A DNA stretch of 64,000 nt from Bacteroidales bacterium (GTDB lineage Bacteria; Bacteroidota; Bacteroidia; Bacteroidales; UBA3663). The stretch is taken from the NCBI GenBank assembly GCA_017618715.1, contig JAFZTS010000026.1, forward strand, positions 43,693 through 107,692, in the 5' to 3' direction. This document shows positions 19,190-29,700 of this stretch, one piece after another (the stretch's first letter is position 1; the number at the start of each line of letters is the position of its first letter). A program made the translations under genes and the position numbers. The notes under the pieces are model-generated. The model ran no database searches and had not been told where the DNA came from. It was given only the letters and a program-made list of their open reading frames with translations.

Positions 19190-21331
19190 TTAGTAACCGG
19201 GGTTCTGCCATGCCTTCTTCTCGGCATCGGAGAGGTTCGAGCCATCTTCGTTCTGGAGGGCGTCGATGAACTTCTGCGGGATAGGACGATACATGTGGCG
19301 ATCCTGCACGTTGGGAGCCGCCTCGGGGTTGAAAGCTTTGGCGCGCTTTACGAGCAGGCATGTGCGGGCCAGTTCATCCCAACGGTTCCATTCGCCCAGC
19401 AACTCACGTGTGCGCTCGTTCATGATGAAGTTCAGCATGCGGTCGTAGTCGCCGCTTGCACCGATGGCAGCCAGCACCGCCTCATCTTCGGCGGGGAGTT
19501 GTGTGTAACTCTTGATCTGGAGATCCGAAGCCTCGGTGGTCTCCTCGATACCTGTAGAGAGATAATAGGTATTGGTGTGGGTCATCGAAGCATAGTAGGC
19601 CTCGGTGTTCGAGAGCACCTTGCCCGACTTGTCCTTGTTCTTCTTAACCGAAGTGGCAGAAGCGGTCGAGTTGTCCTCGATACCGCCATCGGCCTTCAGG
19701 AATGCCATCGAACCGTCGGTGTAGTAGCCACGGTCCTCATCCTTCTTCCATTGGCCACGGGCACGGATCACGTTGATGGTATTGATGGCCTCCTGGTACT
19801 GGCCCAGTCGAACCTGAGCCTCGGCCTTAACGAGGTAGGTCTCGCCGGTGCGGGCCATGATGACGTCACGATGTGCATCACCCTTCTCACCCGTGCGGGT
19901 GCCGTCGGCAGTCTTGTTGATGCCGCAGAAGACGTTCGAAGTGGCGGTGTTGCCGCTCACACCGTAGTTGAAGAGCACATACTGGCCGTTCATGAAGGTC
20001 GGGAAGGCATTGGGCACCCATTTGCCGGTGCGGGGATTGACGAAGCTGTGGGCCACGCCGCCACGTCCGAATGTGCCATAAGGCTCACCGTCGAAACGAT
20101 GGTCATCCTTCTTGTTGAGGATGAAGATGATACCCTCATCACCCAGGTCGGGCACCTGTTCGGCGGTGATCCCGTTTTCGGCAATCACGTCGTCGTCCTT
20201 CTTTTGGGCATGATTCAGGCCATAGACGGTCTTGAAGGTTTTCCACATGCGGGCATCGTTCACGTTGTCAAAGATTGAATAGGTATATTCCGTGGGACGG
20301 CAACGCTGGAAGTCCATGCCACCGATGTACTGGCCACGCTGTACCCAACCACCCGAGAAGTTTGAGAACTGGGGATCGAAGTAGTTGTAGGTGCGGTTTC
20401 CGAATCGTCCCTGGGTGGTATTGTCCTGGTTGTGCTCGGCTGCCATAAGGATTTCCGAAAGTCCCTCGTTCGGGCAGTCAACACCCGTCCACTTGGCGTA
20501 GAGGTCCCAATAGTCGGCTGCCAATGGGCAGGCAGCAATCACCTCGTCGCAGAGGGCAATTACGCGCTGCAGGTCGGCATTCTTATCATACTTGTTTCCC
20601 CATGAAGCGCAACGCTCGGATTGACGGTAGAGCAGAGCCTTTGCCAGGAAGTGGGCAGCTGTGTAGCGTGTCCATGTTCCGTTACCGCGCCACTTGTTGG
20701 TTGGCAGCATATTGTAGGCGTTCTCGAAATCGCTGATGATCAGATTCAGTGTCTCCTCTTCGCTGGCACGGCTATAGTTCTTCTTCACGGTGCCATTGGC
20801 AGGCTCTGTCTCGAGGGTTACACCACCATACTGGCAGAACAGACGGTAGTAGTTGTAGCCACGCAGGAAGTGAGCTTCGCCCAGAGCCTTGTTGCGGCTG
20901 GATTCATCGCTCACGTTTTCTGCTTTGCTGATGATCAGGTTGGCAGTAGATATACCATAATACATCTGATCCCAAAGAGCCGACACGGCAGGACAGTTCT
21001 TGTTGGCAGCGCCCAGTGCCGGTGTACAGTCAAGCGGGTTCAAGCGGTTGTCGTAGGTATTCCAAGGCTCCGATGTCAAGTCTGCACCATTGGTGAACTC
21101 ATCGCAACCGTAGAGAGTGATACCATAAGCCCACTCATAACCGAAATGCCAACGTATGTTTCCGTAGAGTCCGGCAGCCATTGCCAGGGCTCCATCCTGT
21201 GTCTCAAGCAGTGCATCGGTGTATTTGTGACCAGCCTCTTCCTTCAGGAAGTCATCGCCACAAGAGGTCGCACCCAAAAGGGTAAGCATCGACAGGGCAC
21301 CGCAAACTATTTTATAGCTGATATATTTCAT
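19190..21331 (-). CDS. susD: SusD/RagB-family glycan-binding lipoprotein
   Basis: A 713-residue lipoprotein with lipobox LLGATSC (C24) followed by GDD, as in surface-exposed Bacteroidota lipoproteins. It has the SusD N-terminal TPR-like region (LWDQMYYGISTANLIISKAENVSDE, FLRGYNYYRLFCQYGGV) and the C-terminal RagB signature (INVIRARGQWK, MNFIMNERTRELLGEWNRWDELART, PIPQKFIDAL). It caps the SusC channel and binds the oligosaccharide. It lies 54 bp downstream of susC, with a 7-bp tandem repeat in the spacer. At 713 residues it is longer than the typical 500-600, due to internal loops. Confidence 0.96.
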   Translation of the reverse strand: MKYISYKIVCGALSMLTLLGATSCGDDFLKEEAGHKYTDALLETQDGALAMAAGLYGNIRWHFGYEWAYGITLYGCDEFTNGADLTSEPWNTYDNRLNPLDCTPALGAANKNCPAVSALWDQMYYGISTANLIISKAENVSDESSRNKALGEAHFLRGYNYYRLFCQYGGVTLETEPANGTVKKNYSRASEEETLNLIISDFENAYNMLPTNKWRGNGTWTRYTAAHFLAKALLYRQSERCASWGNKYDKNADLQRVIALCDEVIAACPLAADYWDLYAKWTGVDCPNEGLSEILMAAEHNQDNTTQGRFGNRTYNYFDPQFSNFSGGWVQRGQYIGGMDFQRCRPTEYTYSIFDNVNDARMWKTFKTVYGLNHAQKKDDDVIAENGITAEQVPDLGDEGIIFILNKKDDHRFDGEPYGTFGRGGVAHSFVNPRTGKWVPNAFPTFMNGQYVLFNYGVSGNTATSNVFCGINKTADGTRTGEKGDAHRDVIMARTGETYLVKAEAQVRLGQYQEAINTINVIRARGQWKKDEDRGYYTDGSMAFLKADGGIEDNSTASATSVKKNKDKSGKVLSNTEAYYASMTHTNTYYLSTGIEETTEASDLQIKSYTQLPAEDEAVLAAIGASGDYDRMLNFIMNERTRELLGEWNRWDELARTCLLVKRAKAFNPEAAPNVQDRHMYRPIPQKFIDALQNEDGSNLSDAEKKAWQNPGY

Positions 21332-21350
21332 GTTTTTATATTATTATTCA

Positions 21351-21385
21351 ATAACCAATAACCATTAACCCATAACCATTAACCC
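21351..21385. repeat. 7-bp tandem repeat between susC and susD
   Basis: Five heptamers (ATAACCA, ATAACCA, TTAACCC, ATAACCA, TTAACCC) occupy most of the 54-bp susC-susD spacer. On the transcribed strand they read GGGTTAA/TGGTTAT and lie just upstream of the susD start. The pattern resembles the ATGGGTT tract at 33312-33332. Confidence 0.88.
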
Positions 21386-24300
21386 TTAGAAGTCAACCTG
21401 CAGGCCGAAAGTGACACCACGGTTGAAATAAGTGCGGCCGGTATCGAGATCCATAAAGTCAACCGAAGAATAAAGCATACCTAGGTTCTTGCCCTGAACG
21501 TAAAGCTTCAGATTGCTGAGACCGAGCTTTTCGATAAGTTTGCGGTTGAAGTTGTAACCCAGTGAGAGGTTGCGGATCTTGATGAACGATGCATCCTTGA
21601 AACCGAGCAGACCGGCATAGGGGTCGCCACCGGCTTGGCTATAGACAGGCTTCTGCCATTCGGCACCCGTGTTGTCGGGACGCCAGTAGTCGATTTCACG
21701 CTGCTGGTACATGCCAAGCTGACCTTCACCTCCTGTGCTGATGGTATAACCGAAGCGGCCTTGCAGGTCGATGGTGAGCTCCAGGCCCTTCCAGCTGAAG
21801 CTGTTGGACCAGCCGGCGGTCAGACGTGGATTCTTGTTGCCGATGATCACACGGTCGTCAGCGTCGATCTTGTAGTCACCGTTTTGGTCAATGGGCTTCA
21901 CGCTACCGGCTGTGAACTTCTGACCGTTCTCGTTGAACTTGGCCATCTCGGCAGCATCACTCTCCTGCCAGAGACCATCAGCCTCGTAACCGAAGTGTAC
22001 GGCAATCGACTCGCCGATGAACCAGGCGTTGTTAATGTCGTCCTCCTTGCCGTTGGCAAGCTCAACGATCTCATCCTTCTGCCATGCGAAATTCAGGTTC
22101 GAATTCCAGGTGAAGGTCTTTGTAAGGATGGGGATGGTATTCAAGGTAATCTCGATGCCCTTGTTCTTGGTCTGACCTACGTTGGTTTTCATCGAAGGAT
22201 AGCCCGAGAGTGAAGGAATGGTCATGTCGAGAATCAGGTCCTTCGTGCGCGATGTGTACATATCGATGGTACCGCCTACGCGACCCTTGATGAAGCTGAA
22301 GTCGAGGCCGACGTTCCACTGGGTGGTCTTCTCCCAGCCGAGGTTCTTGTTCGGCATCTGGTTGGCGCCCGAGGAGTAATAGGGTTCGTTGGTCACGAGG
22401 ATCTGGGTATTTCCTGTGCTGAATGGCATCCAGTAGGAACTGATGATGCCAAGTGTGCCGTAAGGGCCTACAGCGGCGTTGCCTGTGACGCCCACACCGA
22501 AGCGCACCTTGAATTGGTCAATCCAGTTGATGTCCTTCATCCAGTTCTCCTGTTCCATGCGCCAGCCCAGGGCCATCGATGGGAAGAAGTCCCATTTCTT
22601 TCCCTCGGCAAGTACGGATGCGCCATCCCAACGTGCCGAAGCGGTGAGGAGGTAGCGGTCCATGAGCGAGTAGTTTACGCGGGCCATGTATGAGGACAGC
22701 TGGCTGCCGGTGAGACCCGAGCCGATGCCCACCTTGTACTGTGTGTCGGTCACATCAACGGCTCCCAGGTTGTTCCAAAGGAATGAGGGCATCGGGACCT
22801 TCTCCTCGCTGATGCTGCTGGTCTCGGTCTGGGTCTTCGAAGCGCTCTGCAGCAAGGTCAGGCCGATGGTGTGCTCACCGAAGGAGCGGTTGTAGAGCAG
22901 CATGTTGTCGAGCGTCCAAGCCAACTGCTGGCCGTCGCTGCGGCTCACGGTGTTGTTGCCACCCGCACGGCTGATCGAACTGCTGTCGAGGAAGTTGCCG
23001 TTGCGGTAGTAGCGGAATTCGGGACCGAACTGGGTCTTCCACGTCAGGCCCTTCAGGGGCTCGAGGATGTTGCCGAGGTCAATCTGGGCATAGAAGCTGC
23101 CCAGCAGACGGTAGTTCCTGCGTTCGTCCTTCGACTTGGTCCATTCGTCGATAATCGAATAGGTATTGGTGGTCGAGCCACCGGGCTGGGTGATGATGTC
23201 GCCGTTCTCGTCGTATGGCAGGGTATAGCGCAGGATGGCTTTGGCAGCGCCGTAGAGTTCGGTGGGACCCGAACTTGTTCCGTAGGCCTTCGAATAGCCG
23301 TATTGCTGTGTTCCGAACGAAGCGTTGAACGAACCTCCCATCTTGAACCACCTGGTGCCTTGAATATCCACCGAAGCCGAGAAGTTGTAGCGCTCGTAGG
23401 TCTGTCCCTTCTGTGTGCCCTCGTTGCGGAGGTAGCCGAACGACGCGAACCCGGCGATATTCTTTGTGCCGCCGCGTGCGCTGAGGGTGTGTTCCTTGGT
23501 GAGGCCCGTCTGCGTAACGTAGTCCGTCCAGTCGGTATCGGTCACCTTCGAACCGTCCCACGAACCGCCGGCCCATCCCTTCATCACATTGGCCAAGGCC
23601 ACGTCGTCACCGCTGAAGAAGTTCCTGTCCTGCTCCTGCGAAGGCTGGTCGCCCGGGGTATATTTGTCGGGAGCCGAGTTGTAGTAGGCCCAGCGGCGCC
23701 AGGTGATGTAGTCGCTGGCGCTCATGGCCGGACTCTTGTCAACGATCTTCTCAAGGGTGAGCGAACCGTTGTAGCTCAGTTGCATCTTGCCCTCCTGTCC
23801 GCGCTTCGTCGTGACGAGCACCACACCGTTGGCGCCACGGCTGCCGTAGATAGCGGTTGAAGAGGCGTCCTTCAGGATGTCGATCGATTCGATGTCGCGG
23901 GGGTTCAGGCTCTCGATGCCGCCCGATTGCAGGGGCACACCGTCCACCACGTAAAGGGGACCCTGCCCTGCCGAAATCGAACGCGTGCCGCGTATCATGA
24001 TGTTGCCCACGGTGCCAGGACGCTCGCTTGTGGTGATGTCCACACCCGCAGCCTTGCCTTGCAATGCCTCGAACGCGTTGTTCACGGGCTTCGCGTTCAT
24101 TTCTTTTTCGCCTACGCGTGTGAGGGCACCCGTCACGTCAGTTTTTCGTTGTACACCGTAACCTACAACGACCACTTCGTCGATGAGCTGCTTGTCTTCT
24201 TCGAGTGTCACGTTGAGCGAATTCCTACCATCGAGGGCAAGATTTTGCGTACGATAGCCCACGTACGAGATAACGAGGGTGGCATTCCTTGAAACGCCCG

Positions 24301-24523
24301 GGATGGTGAAGTTGCCGTCGAGGTCAGTCACCGTGCCCGTCGTGGTGCCTTTCACTACAACGCTGGCTCCGATGATCGGTTCGCCAGAGGCGTCAACAAC
24401 CGTACCCGTTACCTGTCCCTGTGCCATGACGGCTGTCGGAAGGACTGCGATCATGACAAGGACGAGAAGACGCGCCCACAATGAGCCGACGCGCTTCGTG
24501 AAGTTGTTTGCATGTTCTTTCAT
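21386..24523 (-). CDS. susC: SusC/RagA-family TonB-dependent outer-membrane transporter
   Basis: A 1045-residue protein with a long signal peptide ending VMAQ, a carboxypeptidase-regulatory-like domain (GQVTGTVVDASGEPIIGASVVVKG), a TonB box/plug (EVVVVGYGVQRK.., YVVDGVPLQSGGIESLNPRDIESI, DASSTAIYGSRGANGVVLVTTKRG) and a 22-strand barrel ending in VTFGLQVDF. It imports oligosaccharides with SusD using TonB energy. It is first in a reverse-strand operon and divergent from PL11, the regulator and GH28, which implies a rhamnogalacturonan-derived ligand. A TATCTTTG box lies 54 bp upstream. Confidence 0.97.
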   Translation of the reverse strand: MKEHANNFTKRVGSLWARLLVLVMIAVLPTAVMAQGQVTGTVVDASGEPIIGASVVVKGTTTGTVTDLDGNFTIPGVSRNATLVISYVGYRTQNLALDGRNSLNVTLEEDKQLIDEVVVVGYGVQRKTDVTGALTRVGEKEMNAKPVNNAFEALQGKAAGVDITTSERPGTVGNIMIRGTRSISAGQGPLYVVDGVPLQSGGIESLNPRDIESIDILKDASSTAIYGSRGANGVVLVTTKRGQEGKMQLSYNGSLTLEKIVDKSPAMSASDYITWRRWAYYNSAPDKYTPGDQPSQEQDRNFFSGDDVALANVMKGWAGGSWDGSKVTDTDWTDYVTQTGLTKEHTLSARGGTKNIAGFASFGYLRNEGTQKGQTYERYNFSASVDIQGTRWFKMGGSFNASFGTQQYGYSKAYGTSSGPTELYGAAKAILRYTLPYDENGDIITQPGGSTTNTYSIIDEWTKSKDERRNYRLLGSFYAQIDLGNILEPLKGLTWKTQFGPEFRYYRNGNFLDSSSISRAGGNNTVSRSDGQQLAWTLDNMLLYNRSFGEHTIGLTLLQSASKTQTETSSISEEKVPMPSFLWNNLGAVDVTDTQYKVGIGSGLTGSQLSSYMARVNYSLMDRYLLTASARWDGASVLAEGKKWDFFPSMALGWRMEQENWMKDINWIDQFKVRFGVGVTGNAAVGPYGTLGIISSYWMPFSTGNTQILVTNEPYYSSGANQMPNKNLGWEKTTQWNVGLDFSFIKGRVGGTIDMYTSRTKDLILDMTIPSLSGYPSMKTNVGQTKNKGIEITLNTIPILTKTFTWNSNLNFAWQKDEIVELANGKEDDINNAWFIGESIAVHFGYEADGLWQESDAAEMAKFNENGQKFTAGSVKPIDQNGDYKIDADDRVIIGNKNPRLTAGWSNSFSWKGLELTIDLQGRFGYTISTGGEGQLGMYQQREIDYWRPDNTGAEWQKPVYSQAGGDPYAGLLGFKDASFIKIRNLSLGYNFNRKLIEKLGLSNLKLYVQGKNLGMLYSSVDFMDLDTGRTYFNRGVTFGLQVDF

Positions 24524-24576
24524 TTGATGAATAAAGTTTGGAAGTAAATGTATTGTAATTTCGTGTTTTTATGGCG

Positions 24577-24584
24577 CAAAGATA
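24577..24584 (-). promoter_or_regulatory. -7 box (TATCTTTG) of susC operon
   Basis: On the reverse strand TATCTTTG lies 53 bp before the susC ATG. The -33 region lacks a clear TTTG, as expected for a promoter needing activation by the adjacent hybrid two-component regulator. The remaining divergent spacer (24585-24774) is A/T-rich with no gene. Confidence 0.6.
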
Positions 24585-24774
24585 GCGCGTTTTCGTCAAC
24601 TGCTACCGACAGAAATTCGTCTTTTTTGGTACAATTTTTCATCGGAGTCCAAAAATCATCTTCCAAGACTTGCATACATTAATTATATTATATAGATTTG
24701 CAGTGGAAATAATTGTCAAATGGCAATTGCCGATTGTTATATATTTTTATTAATTGTTAATTGTTTTTGTTTCG

Positions 24775-26715
24775 ATGTTCAAGAAACTATTCCTGGAAAC
24801 ACTGCTTTGTGGGGCGATGACGCTGATGGCGCAGCCCCGCTATGATATGGCTGGCATTTGTCGCGAGACGCTCGACCGTGGAGTTGTAGCGATACGTCAG
24901 GAACAGCAGGTGGTGATCAGTTGGCGCACGCTCACTTCCGATGCCGAGGGTGAACCCTTCGACGTGTATCGTAACGGTACGAAACTCAATACCGCACCTT
25001 TGACTGCGGGTGGCACGTTCTTTGTCAATCAACAACCGACAGTCGGCGATGTGACTTACGAGGTTAGGGGAGGAGGCAAGAATGGTTCTTTCACTCTTCG
25101 CGCTGATGCCCCTGTGGGTTATCTGCCCTTACGTTTGCAGCGACCCTCCGAGGGACAGACTCCCGACTGCCTCACCTACACCTATTCGGCCAACGATGCT
25201 TCGGTAGGTGATGTCGATGGCGACGGGCAGTACGAAATCTTCCTCAAATGGGACCCTTCGAATTCACACGATAACGCGCACGATGGCTATACGGGCCCGA
25301 CACTTTTCGATTGCTATCGTCTTGACGGCACGCTGCTCTGGCGCATCAACATGGGCATCAACGTACGCAGTGGTGCTCACTATGTGCCTTTCATCGTTTA
25401 TGACCTCGATGGCGACGGACGGGCTGAGATGATGGTAAAGACCTCCGATGGTACGATCGATGGCCAGGGCAAGGTCATCGGTGACGCGCTGGCCGATTAT
25501 CGACATCGTGCTCCCGAAGGTGCTGAAACTCCCCAACCAGCGCCGCACCGCGAATGGGGCAGGTACAATCGCGAGGGCCGTCCCATGACGGGACGCATCC
25601 TCAAGGGTGCCGAATACATCACCGTATTCAATGGTATGACGGGTGCAGCCATGGACACCAAACCCTACATTCCCGAGCGCGGCAACCTTGAGGATTGGGG
25701 TGACAATTATGCCAACCGAAGCGATCGTATGCTGGCTGCCGTGGGCTACCTTGACGGACATAAGGCCAGTGCCATCTTCTGCCGTGGTTATTATACGCGA
25801 ACCGTCCTTGCTGCTTGGGACTGGGATGGCAAGGAACTCAAGAATCGTTGGACTTTCGATACCAACAATCCGGAGTGGAGCGAATATGCCGGACAGGGTA
25901 ACCACAACCTGCGTGTTGCCGATGTGGATGGCGATGGTTGCGACGAGATTACCTACGGTGCGATGGCTGTCGATCATGATGGGCGCGGCCTTTACAACAC
26001 GGGTATGGGGCATGGCGATGCCCTTCACCTCATGGCTTTCGACCCTACGACCACTGAACTCTTTGTTTGGGACTGTCATGAGAACAAGCGCGATGGTAGC
26101 GAACTGCGCAATGCTCGCACGGGTGAGGTTATTTTCCAGATCCCATCAACGAGCGATGTGGGACGTTGTATGGCTGCCGATATCGATCCTACCAACCCTG
26201 GTATCGAGATGTGGAGCAGCGACAGCCATGGCATCCGCAACATCAAGGGTGAGGTCATCTTTAGCGCACAGGATCCCGATGACCCGCAGCATCAGCAGCA
26301 TCTCAAGCTCGGCAATCGGCATCTGTCAATCAATTTCGGTATCTGGTGGGATGGCGACCTGCTTCGTGAACTGCTCGACCGCGAGACGGTTTCGAAGTTC
26401 GACTGGGAGCAGAAGGCCATTGTCGATATTGTACGTTTCGAGGGCGTCAGATTCAACAACGGCACGAAATCCAATCCCTGTCTTGCTGCCGATATCCTCG
26501 GCGACTGGCGCGAAGAGGTCATCGCCCGTACACCCGATAGTGACGAGTTGCGCATCTATGTTTCGCCACATCCTACTGTACATCGCATCAACTGTCTGAT
26601 GGAGGATATCCCTTATCGCCTTTCCACAGCTGCGCAGAACGTGGGCTACAACCAACCCTCCGAGCCCAGTTTCTATCTCGGGCCCGATCCCACAGTCAAT
26701 CCATTCTTGAAATGA
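24775..26715 (+). CDS. Rhamnogalacturonan endolyase, PL11
   Basis: From the ATG at 24775 the protein has 646 residues, with a signal peptide (MFKKLFLETLLCGAMTLMAQ) and then the PL11 beginning (RGVVAIRQEQQVVISWRTL). The eight-bladed propeller has calcium-binding repeats of the DxDGDG type (VGDVDGDGQYEIFLKWDPSNS, YDLDGDGRAEMMVKTSDGT, VADVDGDGCDEITYGAM). The C-terminus is the PL11 one (DIPYRLSTAAQNVGYNQPSEPSFYLG). These enzymes cut the rhamnose-galacturonate backbone of RG-I by beta-elimination outside the cytoplasm. The stop overlaps the next gene's start (ATGA at 26712-26715). Confidence 0.95.
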   Translation: MFKKLFLETLLCGAMTLMAQPRYDMAGICRETLDRGVVAIRQEQQVVISWRTLTSDAEGEPFDVYRNGTKLNTAPLTAGGTFFVNQQPTVGDVTYEVRGGGKNGSFTLRADAPVGYLPLRLQRPSEGQTPDCLTYTYSANDASVGDVDGDGQYEIFLKWDPSNSHDNAHDGYTGPTLFDCYRLDGTLLWRINMGINVRSGAHYVPFIVYDLDGDGRAEMMVKTSDGTIDGQGKVIGDALADYRHRAPEGAETPQPAPHREWGRYNREGRPMTGRILKGAEYITVFNGMTGAAMDTKPYIPERGNLEDWGDNYANRSDRMLAAVGYLDGHKASAIFCRGYYTRTVLAAWDWDGKELKNRWTFDTNNPEWSEYAGQGNHNLRVADVDGDGCDEITYGAMAVDHDGRGLYNTGMGHGDALHLMAFDPTTTELFVWDCHENKRDGSELRNARTGEVIFQIPSTSDVGRCMAADIDPTNPGIEMWSSDSHGIRNIKGEVIFSAQDPDDPQHQQHLKLGNRHLSINFGIWWDGDLLRELLDRETVSKFDWEQKAIVDIVRFEGVRFNNGTKSNPCLAADILGDWREEVIARTPDSDELRIYVSPHPTVHRINCLMEDIPYRLSTAAQNVGYNQPSEPSFYLGPDPTVNPFLK

Positions 26716-29700
26716 TTTGTAAATTAGCATCCCTTCTGATGACCAGCCTTCTGGTGGTCGGCACGGCGTGGCCTAAGAGCTACACCGCCAGCCGACATGT
26801 CAGTATGGCCGATGGTCTGGCTAACGACGGTGTGCTTGAGATGACCATCGACGGCATGGGTTACGTTTGGGTAGCCACCGAGGCAGGTGTAAGTCGCATT
26901 GCAGGCAATACTTGCACCTCGTTACGTTGGCCCGATGGCTCCGGCCCTATTGGGCAACGCGTGGCTGCACTCTATTGGCATGAGTCTTCGGGGCAGATGA
27001 TGATTGGCACCGAATTGGGGTTGGTGCTTTATCGCTTGTCAACAGGTGAGATAAGCATTCTCGACGCTAACGATGGCATGGTGATGTCGAGTGTTGAGGA
27101 CATCGCTCGTGCTTCCGATGATGAGGTATGGCTGGTTTATGGTCGCGGTGATGTGCAACGCTTGAACGTCGAGAAGCGCACTTTCGTGTCGCTCCCCCTT
27201 GTTCATCCACTCCAGAACCGCTGCCTGCTTGATGATGGTCAGGGCCGTCTCTACATCGGTCATAGCCAGCATGGCTTAAGCATGGTGAGTCTGACTGGTG
27301 GTATCACGAGGCATTTTGAACAGGAGTCTCAAGGACAAGGTCTGCCGGGTAATAATGTGCGCTGCATCTACTTAGATGACCGACAGCGTGTATGGGTGGG
27401 GACTGATGGCGGATTGGCGCTCTTCAACCCTGCATCGGGGACATTTACCCGTGTGACCCTTGATGCCGACGATTACGACGACAACGTCTATGACATTGTT
27501 CAGATGCGCGACGGCACCTTGTGGGTGGCTACCGACATGGGAGGCATCAAAGTGGTCAATCCTGACACCTATGTGGCCTACAGTGCTTTGCCGATAGCCG
27601 ATACCGACGATGGCATACGTGTCAAAGTTTCATCCCTTAACACACGCAGCCTTGTTCAGGATGAATATGGAAACATCTGGGTAGGCAATCACAGTACTGG
27701 CGTCGATTTCATTAGTGCCGAACGTTCTCAATTCGACCTGCTCGACTACCTCGACCATGAACGGCTACATCGACCTGTCTACGCCATGACTCCGGATACG
27801 AACCGTGGCTTTTGGATGGCTAGTGACGACGAGCTGGTCCTTTGGTTCGACGGAAAGGTTCAGGGATGCTGGTCAGGGCAGAATCAGATGCGTCGTCGCC
27901 ATTCGTTGCCTCGTTGCATGATGACCGATAGCTCGGGACGTGTGTGGATGGGTATCGACGACGAGGGTGTAATCTGTTTCAGCCGCGCTACAGGACGTTT
28001 TGAGCGTGTCGCCATCGAGCCCGAGGGGGCCGACGTCCATTCGTTCTACGAAGATCCGCAACACCGCATTTGGATTGGTGGCGAGTTTGGTGTATATCTT
28101 TATCAGCAAGGAACCGTTCTGCCATGCCCGACAATTACTCATGCTTTGAATGCCCCCGTCACCGGCTTTCTGCCCATCGATCAACATCGTTTGCTGCTCA
28201 CCACTTTGGGTGACAGAGCTTACATCTTTGATCAAGATAGCGACACGTGCCTCCCTATTTGCAAAGATCGACGACTGCTGCCTTCGAAAATCAACCAGGC
28301 CATCCGCGACCTTGATGGGCGAACTATATGGCTGGCAACCGATGAAGGACTGACTTGTATCACTGATATTACATCGAGTATCGGCATCACCACATACGGT
28401 CGCCAGCAAGGTCTGTCGGATAGCCATGTGTTGGCGTTACAACAGGATGCCGACGGACGCATCTGGATGAGTACTTACACTGGTATCACATGCTTCGACA
28501 AGCGGACAGGACAATGCTACAACTACAGTCAGACGGACATTAGAGGGGTGCGTGGCTTCGCACCTGGGGCAGCACTTGTCAGCAATGACGGTATCATCTG
28601 CTTCGGCTCAGCCTCGGGTGTGTGCTGTTTTGACCCACGACGGGTGGTGGGAAGTACGCCTGTCTCGGATGTACAGATTGTCTCTTGTGAGGCATATCAC
28701 CCCAAAGGCATGCAGACCGAGATTCTGCCACTGACACCCGACAGAAAGGGACAGGTGCATACTAGCTATCGGCAGAATACCCTGCACATTTCCTTCACAG
28801 TGCGTAACTTTGCCCAGGCCGAGCATGTCGAATATTCATACATGATGCAGGGCATGGATGACAAGTGGTACGACATTGCGGGTGATGATGATGTAGTATT
28901 CCGAGGCCTGCGACCTGGTCACTATGTCTTCGTCCTACGTGCCAAACTGCGTAGTCAGGACTGGGATGAGGCACGTTTAACACAACTCGCCATTACTATC
29001 ACCCCGCCTCTTTGGCGCACGTGGTGGGCATTCCTTGTCTATGCCCTTGCCCTGGCTGCATTCGTCATTTGGATGATGAGTTCCTACAAGCGGAGGCTTG
29101 CGCTTCAGAATTCCCTTGAATTCGAGAAGCGTGAGAGCCTGCAGAAACAAGAACTCAACGAGGAGCGGTTGCGCTTCTTTACCAATGTCACCCATGAATT
29201 GCGCACACCCTTGACGCTCATCCTCGGTCCTATCGATGACCTCATGAACGACACGAGCCTGCCACCTACGGCACATCGTCGCGTGGCTATGCTCCAAAAG
29301 AGTGCTGGTCGTCTTCGCGATCTCATCAACGAGATACTGGAGTTCCGCAAGACGGAGACGCAGAATCGCCGCCTCACCGTGGCACGCGGCGACATCGGTC
29401 AGTTCGTGCGCGAAATCTGCTTGAACTACAAGGAGCTCAACCGTAACCCAAAGGTGCAGTTCTCCTACAATATCGAGCCCGATCTTCCCCGAATCTACTT
29501 CGACTCCGAGGTTATCACCACCATCCTCAACAACCTGCTTTCCAATGCTGTCAAATACACTGAGCAGGGTAGTATCACCGTCGATGTCAACGCAGATGAC
29601 GAAGGACAGCTACATATCACCGTGGCCGATACAGGGCATGGTATAGCTCCCGACGCCTTGCCTCACATTTTCAAACGTTATTATCAGGCGGAGGGTAGCC

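Noticed and set aside
21351..21385. Possible CRISPR-like array of short repeats
   Set aside because: Units are 7 bp with no spacers and no cas genes nearby; it is a simple tandem repeat. The same holds for the 9-bp tracts.
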